A DNA stretch of 64,000 nucleotides, taken from contig JAMZAV010000029.1 of NCBI GenBank assembly GCA_024449915.1, positions 1,302,001 through 1,366,000 of the forward strand, read 5' to 3'. The notes under the pieces are model-generated. The model searched no databases and was not told the DNA's origin. It worked only from the letters and a program-made list of their open reading frames with translations. The DNA comes from Sweltsa coloradensis. Lineage: Eukaryota > Arthropoda > Insecta > Plecoptera > Chloroperlidae. Positions 44,100 through 56,249 of this stretch are shown here, in pieces. Position 1 is the stretch's first letter. The number at the start of each line of letters is the position of its first letter. Made by a program: the position numbers and the translations under genes.

Positions 44100-44625
44100 A
44101 TAGCTTCGCAAACGCTTTTTTTAGTCGCGTTGATGGATGAACTTTTTTATAAGTTTTTAGTTTGCGTGGGATCTCTTTACTTTTGCAAGCGTTTTTTAAA
44201 TGTACTGTAGGCGATTGTTGTCAAGTTTCTATTGTAACTTATTAATTGTTCTTATTATATACCTAAAAAAACTAATATTAAAACCATTATTCTATGGATT
44301 CTAGCTAACATTTTCAACTTTTTCTTTCACAAGGTACTACATCACCATAACCTTAATATCCATCTAAAATATGAACCTCGTAACATCACATGTTTGGTCA
44401 GAATCGGCCCAAATGTCACGAAAATATCGCACTCAAAATCGAAAAAAATCTTACAGGTACGATATTCATAAGAAATATTTCTTCGATTGTACCTAAAAAC
44501 GTGGCAGGTCTAAGTTCAGAGATTTCAAAGATCCCCTCCAATTTTCATCAAGATCGCATATGCCGTTTGCCCGATAGAGAGCGAACAAACAGACAAACAT
44601 ACAAGTCTTCGCTTCGCTCATCCAA
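44100..44625 (-). mobile_element. Helitron-like element, variant F1b, short
   Basis: On the minus strand it begins TTGGATGAGCGAAGCGAAGA at 44625 and ends AACGCGACTAAAAAAAGCGT then TTGCGAAGC near 44100, with one core unit. The CTAG end has decayed. Confidence 0.75.
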
Positions 44626-45484
44626 TAAATATAATTATGTTGGGATTGTTTTAACCATGGATTACAACAAAACACTTATTTCCCCTTATATCCCCCGCCA
44701 CTTACCCCCCCCCCCCTAACCCGCATATCCTTCCGCTGAACATCCTCAACGTTACTCATCACAGGAGACACCGGAGGCATTGCAGATATCATTCAATATG
44801 TTTCGAATTGTTTCGAATTTCAGTTCAGATTTTTCAATCACTGTCATCCCCCCCGCTCCTCGCCCCTCCACCAAACATGCTCTCGACATCCCACGAGTGG
44901 AAACGCAGAGGATCGAGAGGAAATCAAAGTTTTCGAAGACAATCTCATCCGATTACAATAACATGTGTCGCCGAAGAATGTTGGTCACGACACAAAGTTT
45001 GATGGAGACGCGGAAGAAATAGCTTCCTGTTGATCGATGAGCATTTTTGGTCTGCTCTTGTTTTCTTCGAATTTACTTTAGTTTTATTTTTACTTACATT
45101 TACACATCTAGGTGAAAGTAAGGATGCCACAGCCAGGCCACAGCTGTCTATTACACTTATTGACACCAGCCTTCATGAAATGTAAAATAAATTTAAAACT
45201 GTCATAATTAGAGGATTTAGGTACCTTAAGACATACAATTTTAATTGGGGTACGAACATTCCTTGTGGGTAAAATGATGGTTTGAAACATACTCAAAATC
45301 ACTTTCCATATCTAGATGCCCGCTAGAGGGCCGCGGTACGCTAGTACCCTCGGGCACCTTATGCAGTGGTCCGAGATGGACGTTTTCAAGGTTATTATTG
45401 TTCAATACCGGCTACCCTTACTCTTGGCTGAGGTGTGAGTAAATTTTTCTCACTCAGGAAGCTAATGCCTCTGCGAGTAATTAA
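44626..45484. other. No gene recognised
   Basis: Contains C-rich tracts (44700, 44850) and short frames without support. Confidence 0.4.
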
Positions 45485-46035
45485 ATAAATAAATTTGTAT
45501 TTAGAGTCTACCCACTTAGTCACAAAACTGATTCTCAGTGGGAGACATTACACCAAAGCGACCAAGCCAACCCTGTAGGCTCCGACGCAATCGACGAGTG
45601 AGCAATAACCAACCAAAGTCGATATTTTTTTAATGGGAAATATAGCAATCAGTTTTTTTATATGTTTCTTTATTATTTATTTAACATTTATCCTATTCAG
45701 TTATAAAAACTGATTTACAAAGGAGAACAACTAAATAAATCTAATAACATAGATGCAGAAACAACAATAAACTACTTTTTCAGTGTTGTATATGTATATG
45801 TAATCAGTGGTATGGACAGTGCGAGCACCTACAAATCAACGCCAGAATCAACAAGGCCGATTCAGAACACCAAATTTATTATGCGCCTCGTTGCTAGGAC
45901 GGCTCCAAAGTCACCGCCTACAAATTCCTAAGCCAAGAGCCAATGAACGTTAGTCCAAATACTTTAGCGGCAATCGAACCCTGGACCTTCTGCATTGGAA
46001 GCAGAGACGCTAATAACAAAACCAACGAGACATAC
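45485..46035 (-). mobile_element. SINE family 1 copy split by a retroposed fragment
   Basis: Tail (ACTAAGTGGGTAGACTCTAA on the minus strand) near 45510, body, and head with B box GGTTCGATTGCCGC near 45970. Interrupted at 45654-45801. Confidence 0.8.
45654..45801 (-). mobile_element. 5'-truncated retroposon tail inserted in the SINE
   Basis: A ~150-bp insert flanked by AATCAGT at 45647-45653 and 45802-45808. It contains, on the minus strand, TTTTTATAACTGAATAGGAT and an AAATAAATAATAAAG-like tail, the same tail type as the SINE at 62255. Target duplication plus an A-rich tail indicate LINE-driven insertion. Confidence 0.75.
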
Positions 46036-46655
46036 AAATTGTCAACGAACTTCCTATAACATCAAATAATATTATGTATTTATTAGAATATTATGTTAAA
46101 GTTTGTTTATTTTAGTAAAGTTATGCTCTCTGGGCAGTTGACAGATGTACAAAAAAACGTGATTGAGTAATCATTGTGTTCAGTATTTTTATTGTAAAAC
46201 TAAGAATTACTAAGAAATCCAACTAAATTTCCTCGCCAAGCCAAGAAAATAGTGATTGTTTGCGATTGTAAATTGTATAGAATCCATTTCACACGAAAAC
46301 ACTTAACTTTTAAATGGAATTGACTCCAATTCAATTACGGAAACGTAGAAGATTGTCAATCATCCACCACTTTCCCCGACGTCTGACGACGTACGCCCGG
46401 TTTGATTCCGAAAGCAATATTTCTGCTGTGATTCCACTTGGCTCAGCTTCCGCCTGATGTAATCCCCGCGCTCGCTCCGTAGCCGAGTAAATATTTCAAC
46501 ACGGCTGACTGGGAAGGGTACTCGATACGACAATATCCGATAGCTCGGTGCGAGACACGGCTACAGAGAGCGCGCGCAGCAAATTGAATTAAATTTGAAG
46601 ATGTTTGGGAAACTAATTTGTATTGCCTGTTGCTTTAACGATGAACGAAAGGATA

Positions 46656-47462
46656 AAGTCTTGTTACACTATCAACATGTTGACACAACTTGTTGGCTCA
46701 ACTTGTTGACAAGACTACACTCTGTGTGTGTCACCTCCATCAACATGTTGACGGACATTTGGAACATTCCGTCGAGAGAACTGCCACTTCGAAACTGTTT
46801 CATACCAAAATAGATAGTAATTACGTACATATGCCATATACACCTTTGAATAACATTAAATAGTATTGGCAGATCGATATAAAAGAGTTAAAAGTGTCGT
46901 AATTGCCATCCCGAAGCTTTTATGTTCATCTCGAGTCTGCGTGTGTATCTGATGGGCTAATGAGTACCACTCTAAGCGGCGCAGGATTCCAGTTCGCTGC
47001 TGGCTCAACGGTGAGAGCGCTCGGCTACCACGCAAAGGGTCCCCGGTTCGAGTCTCGTTTGGGAAAACTTTTTTACCATTTTTTACTCACCCCATCATTA
47101 TTGTTTGTGTCTTATCTGAAACGGGTACGATTTTTATAACTTTTCAGTGTAAATTACTCGCATAAATAAGTCTTTCTTCCCACAAAATTTGTTTTATAAT
47201 AGCCCACACCATGGATCAACTAAACGAAATGATCACGTGACAAAATATCGGTCAGCCATTGGTTGAACGTCGTCAACATCTGGTCAACATTTCTCAAAAG
47301 TTGAACTTGTTCAACTTCTTGTCAACATATTGCCGTGGTCGTCAATGTTGAGTCAACATATTTCAGTGTGTGACAGCAGCATCACATTTCAATGCTATCT
47401 ACATCTGGTCAACAAGTTGAGTCAACATGTTGCGTCAACATGTTGATAGTGTAACAAGACTT
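46656..47462. mobile_element. TIR element built of CAACATGTTGAC units
   Basis: Left end AAGTCTTGTTACACTATCAA mirrors right end TTGATAGTGTAACAAGACTT. Both subterminal zones hold repeated CAACATGTTGAC/GTTGACAAC words in direct and inverted order. The interior carries a tRNA-like segment (46975-47070). No transposase frame, so non-autonomous. Superfamily uncertain. Confidence 0.8.
46975..47070 (+). mobile_element. tRNA-like SINE head inside the TIR element
   Basis: Has GCTGGCTCAACGGTGAGAGC (A-box-like), a variable middle and a B box CCCCGGTTCGAGTCTCGTTT. Acceptor-stem ends do not pair, so it is not a plausible tRNA gene. Confidence 0.5.
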
Positions 47463-47529
47463 ATACATAATTGATACTTATGAATAAAGAAAGGAAATTA
47501 CTCTTGTAGAAAATTTACAAATGTTTTTT

Positions 47530-47790
47530 TGGCCGACAGTGTTGGCTCGAGCGTTTAGAGTTGGAAGGTCCCGGGTTCAAATCCCTTCGAGACCGGCAAT
47601 CCTGACTGAATGGTTTTTGATTGGTTTCCCTCAGTCGTTAATGCGAATGCAAGGGATTGAGTCCTCTTAAACAGCCCTCGGACATCCCTTCACAAAATTG
47701 TCCTATCCGCAACATAGTTAAGACACAATAGAGGGGCATGAATTGCACCCAGGGCAGGCTTTCCACAAAAAAAATTATTCATCATAATCA
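47530..47790 (+). mobile_element. SINE family 3 copy
   Basis: Head GTGTTGGCTCGAGCGTTTAG, B box CCGGGTTCAAATCCCTTCGA, then body GTTTCCCTCAGTCGTTAATG and GAATGCAAGGGATTGAGTCC. Confidence 0.75.
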
Positions 47791-48479
47791 TATTTTTATT
47801 TTGTGGACCCATTAGGTTCGTTCGATTTAAATAAACTTTTTGTTTACTTTGCACTGACTGTGCTTGGTAGGTAGCGTTTTATTTCAGAGTGTAAGAAGCG
47901 AAAGTTGTAGCATTTTTACTCCTACTTCCACAGGTGACGCAGAAAGTGGAATTAACAAAAGGCGCGCCAAAACTAAACAAATGGCTGGCCTGAGAAGTGC
48001 ATAGGATTTTTCATAATTATTTGCAATTGGTAAAATGTGAACCTATTCATAAAGAAATATTTTTTTTCACATATCAGATGGTATGGGGGCCTAGTTTTAT
48101 GTTTAGTTTTGAATTGAATGTCGTACTAGTAAACTTCTTTAGCTTAACCTCGTAAAAAAAGTGTATATGGTTGCGGATGCCTATGCCCAAGTAATTATTT
48201 ATTGACTACCTACTTATTGAATTTGGCCGTAAGTGGAACAAAAACCATCCATGCTTCATTAAAACAGTGACTGGGGGTGGGAACTGGGTGCTTAATCCTA
48301 TAAAGCATTTTATTATTGGAGGCAAAGTGAATAGTAAGCGGGGGGTGCTATGGCGTCATTCCACAACCATACCACAGTCAATAGGTGTAAGACAATCAAA
48401 CGCACATATTGTAACATTGTAACAGAACACAATACCCCACAAGTACAATTACGATAAAATAACAATATTTAATCTGGAT

Positions 48480-48685
48480 GATTTTTGTAACTATAGGTAT
48501 GTTGCGGATAAGGGATGTCCGAGGCTTATTTAAGAGGACTCAATCCCTTGCATTCGCATTAATGACTGAGGAAAACCTCGGGTAAAAACCTTCAGTCAGG
48601 ATTGCCGTTCTCGACGGTATTTTAACCAGCGACCTCCCGAATCAGAGTCGCCTAACGCTCGAACCAACACTGTCGGTATACAATA
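48480..48685 (-). mobile_element. SINE family 3 copy, opposite orientation
   Basis: Same family as 47530, inverted: GGACTCAATCCC TTGCATTC... on the plus strand and a B-box remnant near 48610. The two copies, ~700 bp apart, could pair. Confidence 0.7.
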
Positions 48686-48689
48686 ACAT

Positions 48690-50150
48690 TAACAAAACAA
48701 TACATATAAATCAGCAAGACATGTATTGGGGGTGTATACAGCCAAATATATAATAATATACTTAAAAATATATTTAATCGTTCAGAAAAGATAAAATCTT
48801 ATGTTTGAAACCATGTTACAAGAAATATCTATGTAAAATATAATTACTACGACACATCTTTCAACGATGAAAAGCTAAACTAATAATAAAAACACAATCC
48901 GCGAGAAAAAATAATGAGGGAAACGGAGAATTTGCAACACTTTGATGTGAACACATCTGTACTTTTGCATTTTTCTTTTGAAAATAGCTCCGTAAGATCA
49001 TCGTTATATATTTAGTTTTTGCAATTCATCGGTAGTTGATTTTATTTTTTAAGCGTTGATGGATTTGCGCAGAGATGTAAATAGTGAGCGCTTATATAAT
49101 AGTGTAGCTATATGTATACATGATTGAATCCAAGCAGTTTAGCAGCTAACAATTATGTGTGCATATTCCATTTTAGATTTGTATTTATTGCTATTCAAAG
49201 TGTTTTTTCTAAAACCTAATTGGTATTCGTTATTTTATTTTTCATAAAACACACAAAAAGTGTAGGGTCTCATCAAAATATTTAAAATAGTAGTAGGAAA
49301 TGCTCATGTGAAATGTTGAAATACGTATAATTATAATGAGTTGTTTAAATTCAAAGTACAGGTAAGGTTAATACGTTGATTGATCGGAGCACGTCAACCG
49401 CTGTTAGTATAAAGGTAATCAAATGCGTCACGAATCCCTGTTGCCCATGTGAATTACATTTCTGAGCAATATATCAATAAAACGTGAATGATTGAAAACT
49501 TACAAAAATAAACAATAAAAACATGTAAACAAAGACAGTTCCAATAATTATATTTGAACGTAGATTGCTTAAAGCACACAAATTATTTTAGTGCTCTGTG
49601 TTTTTCAAATAACTCTTCGGTAATTGAAATTTTTGGGAAAGGGAGTTGAGAGTAACGAATGATATTAAATCAGGGTATTTTTTCCGAAAATATTAATAAA
49701 TGTGAATCAATTCAGATCTTTAATGCAGCAACAATCCTATGAAGTTAACCATCTTGATAGTCCCGGGTTCGATACCCGGCTGAGATGGATTTTTTTTATT
49801 TTCCCCCTGTATTTCTGGATGGATTTTCATGTATTGAACAAGTTAATATGTTTAATAATTTTTAATAAGTTTAAGTTAGTTTTTCTGATTTAACGCTACA
49901 GAGCAACAAACAATCTTTTAATCATAACCCCAATCAAAGTGATCAACTAACGAGAATTATTGAATGATTTCAGCTGAAACTCCTTGGTCATAACTGTGCT
50001 ACATCAGTAGTTAATTACACTTCAACTTGCCATCAATAATTAACAAGTTATCATTTCAACCAGCTACACAATTCGAGATTATTCTCCGAGCATTAACAAT
50101 GTGTCAAGTTTGATAACAATATCTATCCAATAGTTTAAGCCCAGCTAATA
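48690..50150. other. AT-rich unannotated DNA
   Basis: No gene. A SINE family 4 head remnant (B box GTCCCGGGTTCGATACCCGG) lies near 49757-49783. Confidence 0.4.
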
Positions 50151-50445
50151 AGCAGAAGTTGTTGCGCTTTGTTGCCGACGGATGTGGAACGCTCGGCTGT
50201 TTCCGTCCGTTTCCGCTAGGCGGCACGGAACAAGCACGATTAGCGCGCATCAGTGCCGCGCGCGGCAAGACGAACAACTTGCATTGTTACTGGCCACACA
50301 AACAGCCAGAGTTTGGCGTACGTGACAGAAATTAGAGGGAATTATGTACCAGGTGTACGGTCGTCACATGCAGAAGAGGGAGAAAACGAAACTGGAAATG
50401 ATGAAAAACTCGTTGTAAGCAGAGATGTGTTCGTTTCGAAGCTTA
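50150..50445 (+). other. GC-richer block, possible promoter and first exon
   Basis: Compared with its surroundings this block is rich in GC and CpG (CGCGCATCAGTGCCGCGCGC). An open frame ends near a donor-like GTT|GTAAGCAG at about 50416. There is no partner exon and no recognised protein, so the gene call is weak. Confidence 0.2.
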
Positions 50446-50749
50446 GAAGCTAAAAATGATTTTTTTCGCTGCAAGTTATTATAATATTGATGACCTTTCA
50501 TTAATTTCAATCCAAACGATAGTTTCAAATGCATAACTAAAAGTTTTCCAATATTATCACTAACTACTCCGCTAAACTAAAAAAAAAATTTAGGCTAACT
50601 ATAGTACGAATTTACAAAGATTGAAACCGAAAAATTGGTTAAGTCTTACCAGAAAAACAAACTGCCAAACTTGGTTATTTTCGAGCTATAGCTTCCATCA
50701 TCAAAACTCTCCAATAACAAATAACATGGGGACAATCTTGATGCCCCGT

Positions 50750-51062
50750 GACCTTGGAGTGGACCACGTATACTGCTGGTTAGAACAGAGAGGGTTCGAG
50801 AGCTAGTGTAACGGCTTCGTTTTCCTCGACGTCTCCTCGGCAGTCCGGGTTAGTGGAAGAACCTATATGGCTGTCAAGGTTACACCGTCCTTCGGATGGG
50901 ACGTAAAGCCGTTGGTTCACTTGGTACTTTTCGAAAGGAGTAGGCGACATTCCCTCCTCCCTTCTATTCATACTCTACCCTCATATATCTCCACTCATTG
51001 TCTCGAATTGCCTTTGTGCATTAATATGAGACGTTAAGCAATATGAAATCAAATCAAATCAA
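50750..51062 (+). mobile_element. SINE-like element ending in (ATCAA)n
   Basis: Has a CCGTCCTTCGGATGGGACGT block, a motif frequent in invertebrate SINEs, then TGTCTCGAATTGCC, GAGACGTTAAGCAATATGAA and an ATCAAATCAAATCAA tail. The part near the tail is shared with the SINE at 62255. Confidence 0.65.
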
Positions 51063-51149
51063 CTAATTTTCCCTCACATCACCTGTTTATCAACTCACAC
51101 CTGTTCTTATCAGCTAGACTACCCCCCCCCCCCGTCTCTTCTCTCTGTA

Positions 51150-51448
51150 CTTAGTCAGTCAGTCTACTCAGTCGTGAGTTGGCTATCACATCGTGTGTAG
51201 TACAGTGCGAAGTGCAGTGTCGTACAGTGAAGTTTCGGACTCATTCTCCCGGCCGTAGCGCCCGCGTCGCCCGGCATCACCACAGCGGACAATCCCGGCA
51301 CCATCAACTTCTTCGTTTTCTTTCTCTTCCGCCTTCTGCCATGATTCTTAGCTTGCCGTATATTCCTCTTTGCTGTGTCAACTCACTCGCCCCTCTGGAA
51401 CCTTACCTACCTGCGCTGTCACCATTTCACCTTAGGCAGAAACAACAA
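51150..51448 (+). CDS. Possible first exon of an unknown gene
   Basis: The stretch 51148-51180 has several TCAGT words (AGTCAGTCAGTCTACTCAGT), resembling the arthropod initiator. Downstream, ATG at about 51341 opens MILSLPYIPLCCVNSLAPLE, running to a consensus donor CAA|GTAAGT at 51449. A Helitron-like element begins only 26 nt later. No second exon was found, and the peptide is unrecognised. It could equally be a 5' UTR exon or no exon at all. Confidence 0.25.
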
Positions 51449-51474
51449 GTAAGTTTTAGTACATTTTTATATAT

Positions 51475-52223
51475 TTGGATGAGCGAAGCAAAGATTCCAT
51501 TCTACTACACTGGAGAAAAAATTCAGGAATGTTTTTTTTTCTTTCTTTTTTTGTATTTTTGTCTGTTTTTCCGCACGATTTCCGCTAAACCGATACTCCA
51601 ATTGCAATGAAATTTTATGGAGGCCTTCGAAATCTTTGAACTTAAAACTGCCACGTTTTTGAGCGCAATCGGAAAATTATTTCTCGTGAAAATTGCAATT
51701 TTACGATTTTTTTTCGATTTTAACAAAATTCTTCGATGTATAACACCTACATGCTTTGTCCGATTGTAATAATTTTTTCACGCAACCTTAATTTTTATGA
51801 ATTGATATACTCGGGTGAATTTTGAGCTAAATATCGAAAGATAAATTGCTTTAAAAAATCGCAATTTTAAGACTTTTTTCGATTTTTTAAATTTATTTGG
51901 CTAATAGCACTTACATGCTTTATCCGATCGTAATGATTTTTTCACAGAACTTTTATTTTATAAATTAATATATTCGTGTGAAATTTGAGCGCAATCGAAA
52001 AATTATTTCTTATGATAATCGAAATTTTACGATTTTTTTCTTTTTTAAATTACGATTAATTAAAAAATTAAAAATTAAAGTTTGTTTTTTATTTAATTAA
52101 AAAAAATTCTTAACTTAGTAATGATTTGTTCACAGTTCAACAGAAAATCCGCATAACACATTGCAACTCAATGTACCAATTACGCTCATCCAACAACGCG
52201 GCGGGACTTAAGCGTTTTCCTAG
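51475..52223 (+). mobile_element. Helitron-like element, variant F1c
   Basis: Begins TTGGATGAGCGAAGCAAAGA and ends ACAACGCGGCGGGACTTAAG then CGTTTTCCTAG. The core has three diverged ~130-bp units with ACATGCTTTATCCGATYGTA. Non-coding. Confidence 0.85.
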
Positions 52224-52339
52224 TTATTTACACTCTCAAACAAACAGTCCCAGATCATACTCGGCCACAACAGAAACTTATATCATTTTACTTCTTATAT
52301 GATTTAAATATTATTAATACATTATCATATAATATATAT

Positions 52340-52800
52340 ATTATTTTATTTTTTATTTATTTTTTATTTGTCAATATACGTTAACTGGGCAGAGCCCCAC
52401 CAGTAACGTATAATAAAAACATAGACACATGTACAAACATATATGCAAAACATAACTCAAAAATGACAAATACACAGGAACATAGTACAAACATATAAAA
52501 GAAAGAAAAAAAAGAAAAGAAACATGACAGTAATAGTCAAAGTCAACCTTAAAATTAAATTAAAATTAAAATTTACACATAATCATGAATTGCTGTTTTG
52601 AAAGAAGCCAAGGACACATTAAATGGATCTAGCTCTGACGGAGCTAGATCATTGTAAACTTCCTGAACACGATTCAGGCAAGTGTAACGAAAACCATCTA
52701 TACGGCATTTTGGTAAAACATACATGCCCCTTTGCCTAGTCGCTCTAGAAGGTACACATATATTATAATACACTTGAGATATATATACTACTTATGTCAA
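52340..52800 (-). mobile_element. 5'-truncated LINE, C-terminus and 3' UTR
   Basis: Minus-strand frame reads VPSRATRQRGMYVLPKCRID, then RVQEVYNDLAPSELDPFNVS and LASFKTAIHDYV with a stop: the usual end of non-LTR reverse transcriptases (...YNxLPxx...SxxSFKxxLxxYL). It is followed by a 3' UTR and an AAATAAAAAATAAATAAA tail near 52345. Confidence 0.8.
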
Positions 52801-53325
52801 TAAAATCACAGGTACTTCCGTCGTTGGTGTGACCCAACTTTTCAAAAAAAATTGTTTTTTTTAGGTACTCAACCTACAAAACCTTAAACGTCGCTATTTT
52901 AAACAGAAAAGGACTTTCAACGGAAAAATACTTTCGTAAAAAATAGAGAAGTTAAAGGTTTTGAAGTTTTTTTAGTTACTATTACACCAAAAACGTGATG
53001 ATTCTATATTAGATTTTTGGTGCTGGAATATAATAAAATAGTACACGATGAGTTGTTCTTGACTTATTTCATCAATGGTGAGTGTTTATGTTGATTTTAG
53101 TTTTTAAAAAAACGGTATTAAAAAGTTGGGTCACACCAACGACGGAAGTACCAAATCACAAATACAGAAATTGAGAAGAGAGGTACTAGGTGCCCCGAAA
53201 GCGTACTTTATAAAGCATCGGTACGTTAAGGTGGAGGACCCGGTTTCGATCCCCGGTCGGGACATATCTTTTCTAATATGCTCTTTCTTCATTCCTGTCC
53301 TTACAGCCAGAGATGAGCACTATCT

Positions 53326-53420
53326 TAGATAGAAGACAGTATCTTCTATCTTCTATCTAATATACCTTTTGGTGTGCTATCTTCTATCTTTTTAGGAAAA
53401 TTATAGAAGATACGTTGTCG
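53326..53420. repeat. Short ATCTTCT-type tandem tract
   Basis: Repeated CTATCTTCTATCT words in direct and inverted order. Confidence 0.7.
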
Positions 53421-53663
53421 AAAGAAAACGTAGGAAGCTGCATGATTTTACTGTTTTAATACACATATTTCTTGTTAAAATGTTAATTTCCCATTCTTCT
53501 TTTATCCTCCGTTTATCCTTTGAATAGTTTCCCATTATTATTTTGTAATTAAGCGGACTTACTTTGAATCGAGTCAAAAAATATTTCAATTTATATTTGC
53601 TTTGTTTTCTAGAAATGCTTTGACGTACAGTCAAAATTAGCAATAAATGTATAGTATAGTATA

Positions 53664-53840
53664 GTAGTTTTAGGGCGCTTTAACAGCTAAGATTATTCGC
53701 GCCTCCAAGGGGTGTTACGTAAGGGGTGACGCGGGGGGACAAGGGGTGGACAGGCCTGTGCTGGTCAGAATCAGCCACAAACATATGGGGAGTGCAGGGG
53801 TTCCCCCACGTCGTGGTCGTCTTCGTCTGTGTCATCGTTT
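53664..53840 (+). mobile_element. Interspersed repeat R2, partial
   Basis: TTTTAGGGCGCTTTAACAGC start, GTGCTGGTCAGAATCAGCC hairpin, GTCGTGGTCGTCTTCGTCTG tract. Closest to the copy at 35605. Confidence 0.7.
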
Positions 53841-55490
53841 AAGTTTGGCCTATAATGTTAATATAGTTATGGTATAATCACAACGAAAAAATGTTTTCGT
53901 ATGTTGTTGATTATTTGATTACAAAAAATGTTTGTTGAATTGCTTGATTACAATCTCAGTATTATTTTATTCAGCACTCGATCTTATATTGTTAGCATCC
54001 TACACGTGTTTCTTGTGTAGGCCTAGACTACAGTCAGATATCTGTTACATCAGGACTCGTCTTTGAAATGCACGAGGTCGTTGACTTACAGCAACCGAGC
54101 ACCATACTGCGGCGATAGGTGATTACTCATTGTACTTGTCAGAGCGCATTATTAGTTACATGCGTATAATTCGTGGAGTCTTTTTGCTTAAACATTTGTT
54201 ACGGCTGCTACTTTCAACTAACTACACTACAGAACAAATCTTACGGTGAACAAAAACGAAAACACTAAAAAAGCTTTAAACCACGGTAGGCAGGCAGACA
54301 GACAGGCAGACATATCCATTTGGTGCAGTGTTTTTGTGGGCAACATTGCCAGAACTATCCTTAACCCTGCTGGTTCAAATTATGAATTTAATAAAAAATC
54401 GTTTGAGTTTTGAGTTTTTTTTTGTTTAAGGCTAGGTTAGTAATTTTTTGGGTGATACGCAAGATTGCCCCCCCCCATAATTTGATCAGGGGGTTGGCAC
54501 AATTCAGTCGCAAGATGTTGATGACTGACAATAAAACTGACCGTCTATTGACAATTTTATAAATTATCGACGAAACCACGTTAAAATACAGTAAAATACC
54601 ACAATTTGTCAGATGTAAAAAATAAAATAAATCTGAAGCTAATTTGAGCTTTTCCGATTGTACCAGGATAATTGCTTTTCCGAAACAATTGTTTCATGGG
54701 AAATGAAAGAGGCCCCCAAAAATCGGAACTCCTTCGGTTGAGGGGTCCAAAATAAAATCATCAAAATACTCTACCTACAAAACGTTGCTATTTTAGGTAT
54801 TTCAATTTCAATTTAATTTATTCATTCGATCGATACATGGTAACAGATATAACCCCTCTTGGAAGAGAGAGAATGAATTATCCATAATAACTAGTATGTT
54901 CCTGAATATGATACACATGATAATGATAATGATATATATTAATTATCAATAGTATAATGGGAGAAGAGAATTGTTCGATGAGGTTATCTACAATTGGTGC
55001 AAGATAATGGTGCAGATGAAAGTAAAGGACTTTATTTATAAAGGACTTTAAACCAAAAAGGACTTTCGTTTAAAATAGCAACGTTATAGGTTTTGATAAG
55101 ATATAAGATATTGATAAGTAAGGAAGGAAGATCCTAAAATCAAGGTTCAGTTACGCCACTGGTGATTCGATCTGCATTTGCTTGACTACTCGCGAACGCA
55201 TTCCAATATATTCTGTTTAGCGTTGATGCCCAGCAGCTGTTGTTCTGTTGTTTACGCTGTAAAACATCTCGTGGGAAATCTGGCCATGCTGAGTCCCAGC
55301 TCATTATGCCCCAGCATAACTGACGATTACACATACGAACACCACGCATGAGATGACTTATGTAAATAATAATAATAATTATATACGAGTAATATGGGGT
55401 ATTGTTGTATTATAGTGTAAATTATATTAATTATCTCGATAGGCTTCTGCAGCACGCTTTAATAATTAACACTTGAATATAATAAATAAA
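53841..55490. other. No gene recognised
   Basis: Includes a GGCAGGCAGACAGACAGGCA microsatellite near 54293. Frames here lack support. Confidence 0.4.
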
Positions 55491-55499
55491 ATAAAATAA

Positions 55500-55780
55500 A
55501 TTGTATTTAAGAGTCTACCCACTCAGTTATATAACTGATTTTCTGTTGGGGACAATACATCAAAGCCAACCTTGTAGCCCCGACGTAATCGACGAGTGAG
55601 CGATAACCAACCAAAGATCGATATTTTTTAATAGGATATATAGCAATCAGTGGTATGGACAATGCGAACACCAACCAACCAACCAACCAAGAGTTAAAAA
55701 ACTTCTGACTTTGGCGGAAAACGAACCCTGGACCTTCTGTAGTGGTAGCAGATACGCTTACAACAAGACCAACGAGCCAC
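55500..55780 (-). mobile_element. SINE family 1, internally deleted
   Basis: Tail ACTGAGTGGGTAGACTCTTA (minus strand) near 55510, then body. About 130 bp of body is replaced by an AACCAACCAACC run (55670-55690). The head is altered near 55735 to GGTCCAGGGTTCGTTTTCCG. Confidence 0.8.
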
Positions 55781-55959
55781 ACAAATCAGATTTCCATTTC
55801 ATTTATAAATAAAATAAAAGCAATGTAAAAATGAAAATTTCAAAATATATCGGAAGCAAAATCCAGCGACTTTCACAAACATTTTTCTAGGCTACCTTAA
55901 AACCTCTATTTTTACATACAAAAATGGAAACCTATCAAAGTTTTTTAGTTTATTTAGTT

Positions 55960-56245
55960 ATAAGGGTGCGTCAACCGTTAGGTTTTCATGCTTTACTGTA
56001 GACTAGGAGGTGTGCGGATGAGTTACTCGTGCTGGACTTATTCAGCAACAGGAAAGGGAGGGGGTAAGTTTCTCACGTCGCCGACCAGAGCTCGCTCCTA
56101 GTTTCGGAGAGTAAAATACTCCCCCATATACTTGATGTTTTCGTGATTGACTTTGCTTCTTTTTTTGTATTCTATGATCAGCAGAGATAAACCTTGAGGA
56201 GTCAATTCTACCCAGGAACAGACTGGGAAGGTGTAAATGTTTTTC
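55960..56245 (+). mobile_element. Interspersed repeat R2, diverged
   Basis: GGGTGCGTCAACCGTTAGGT start, CGTGCTGGACTTATTCAGCA in place of the hairpin, CCAGAGCTCGCTCCTAGTTTC and a CAGACTGGGAAGGTGTAAATG end. Confidence 0.65.
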
Positions 56246-56249
56246 AGAC

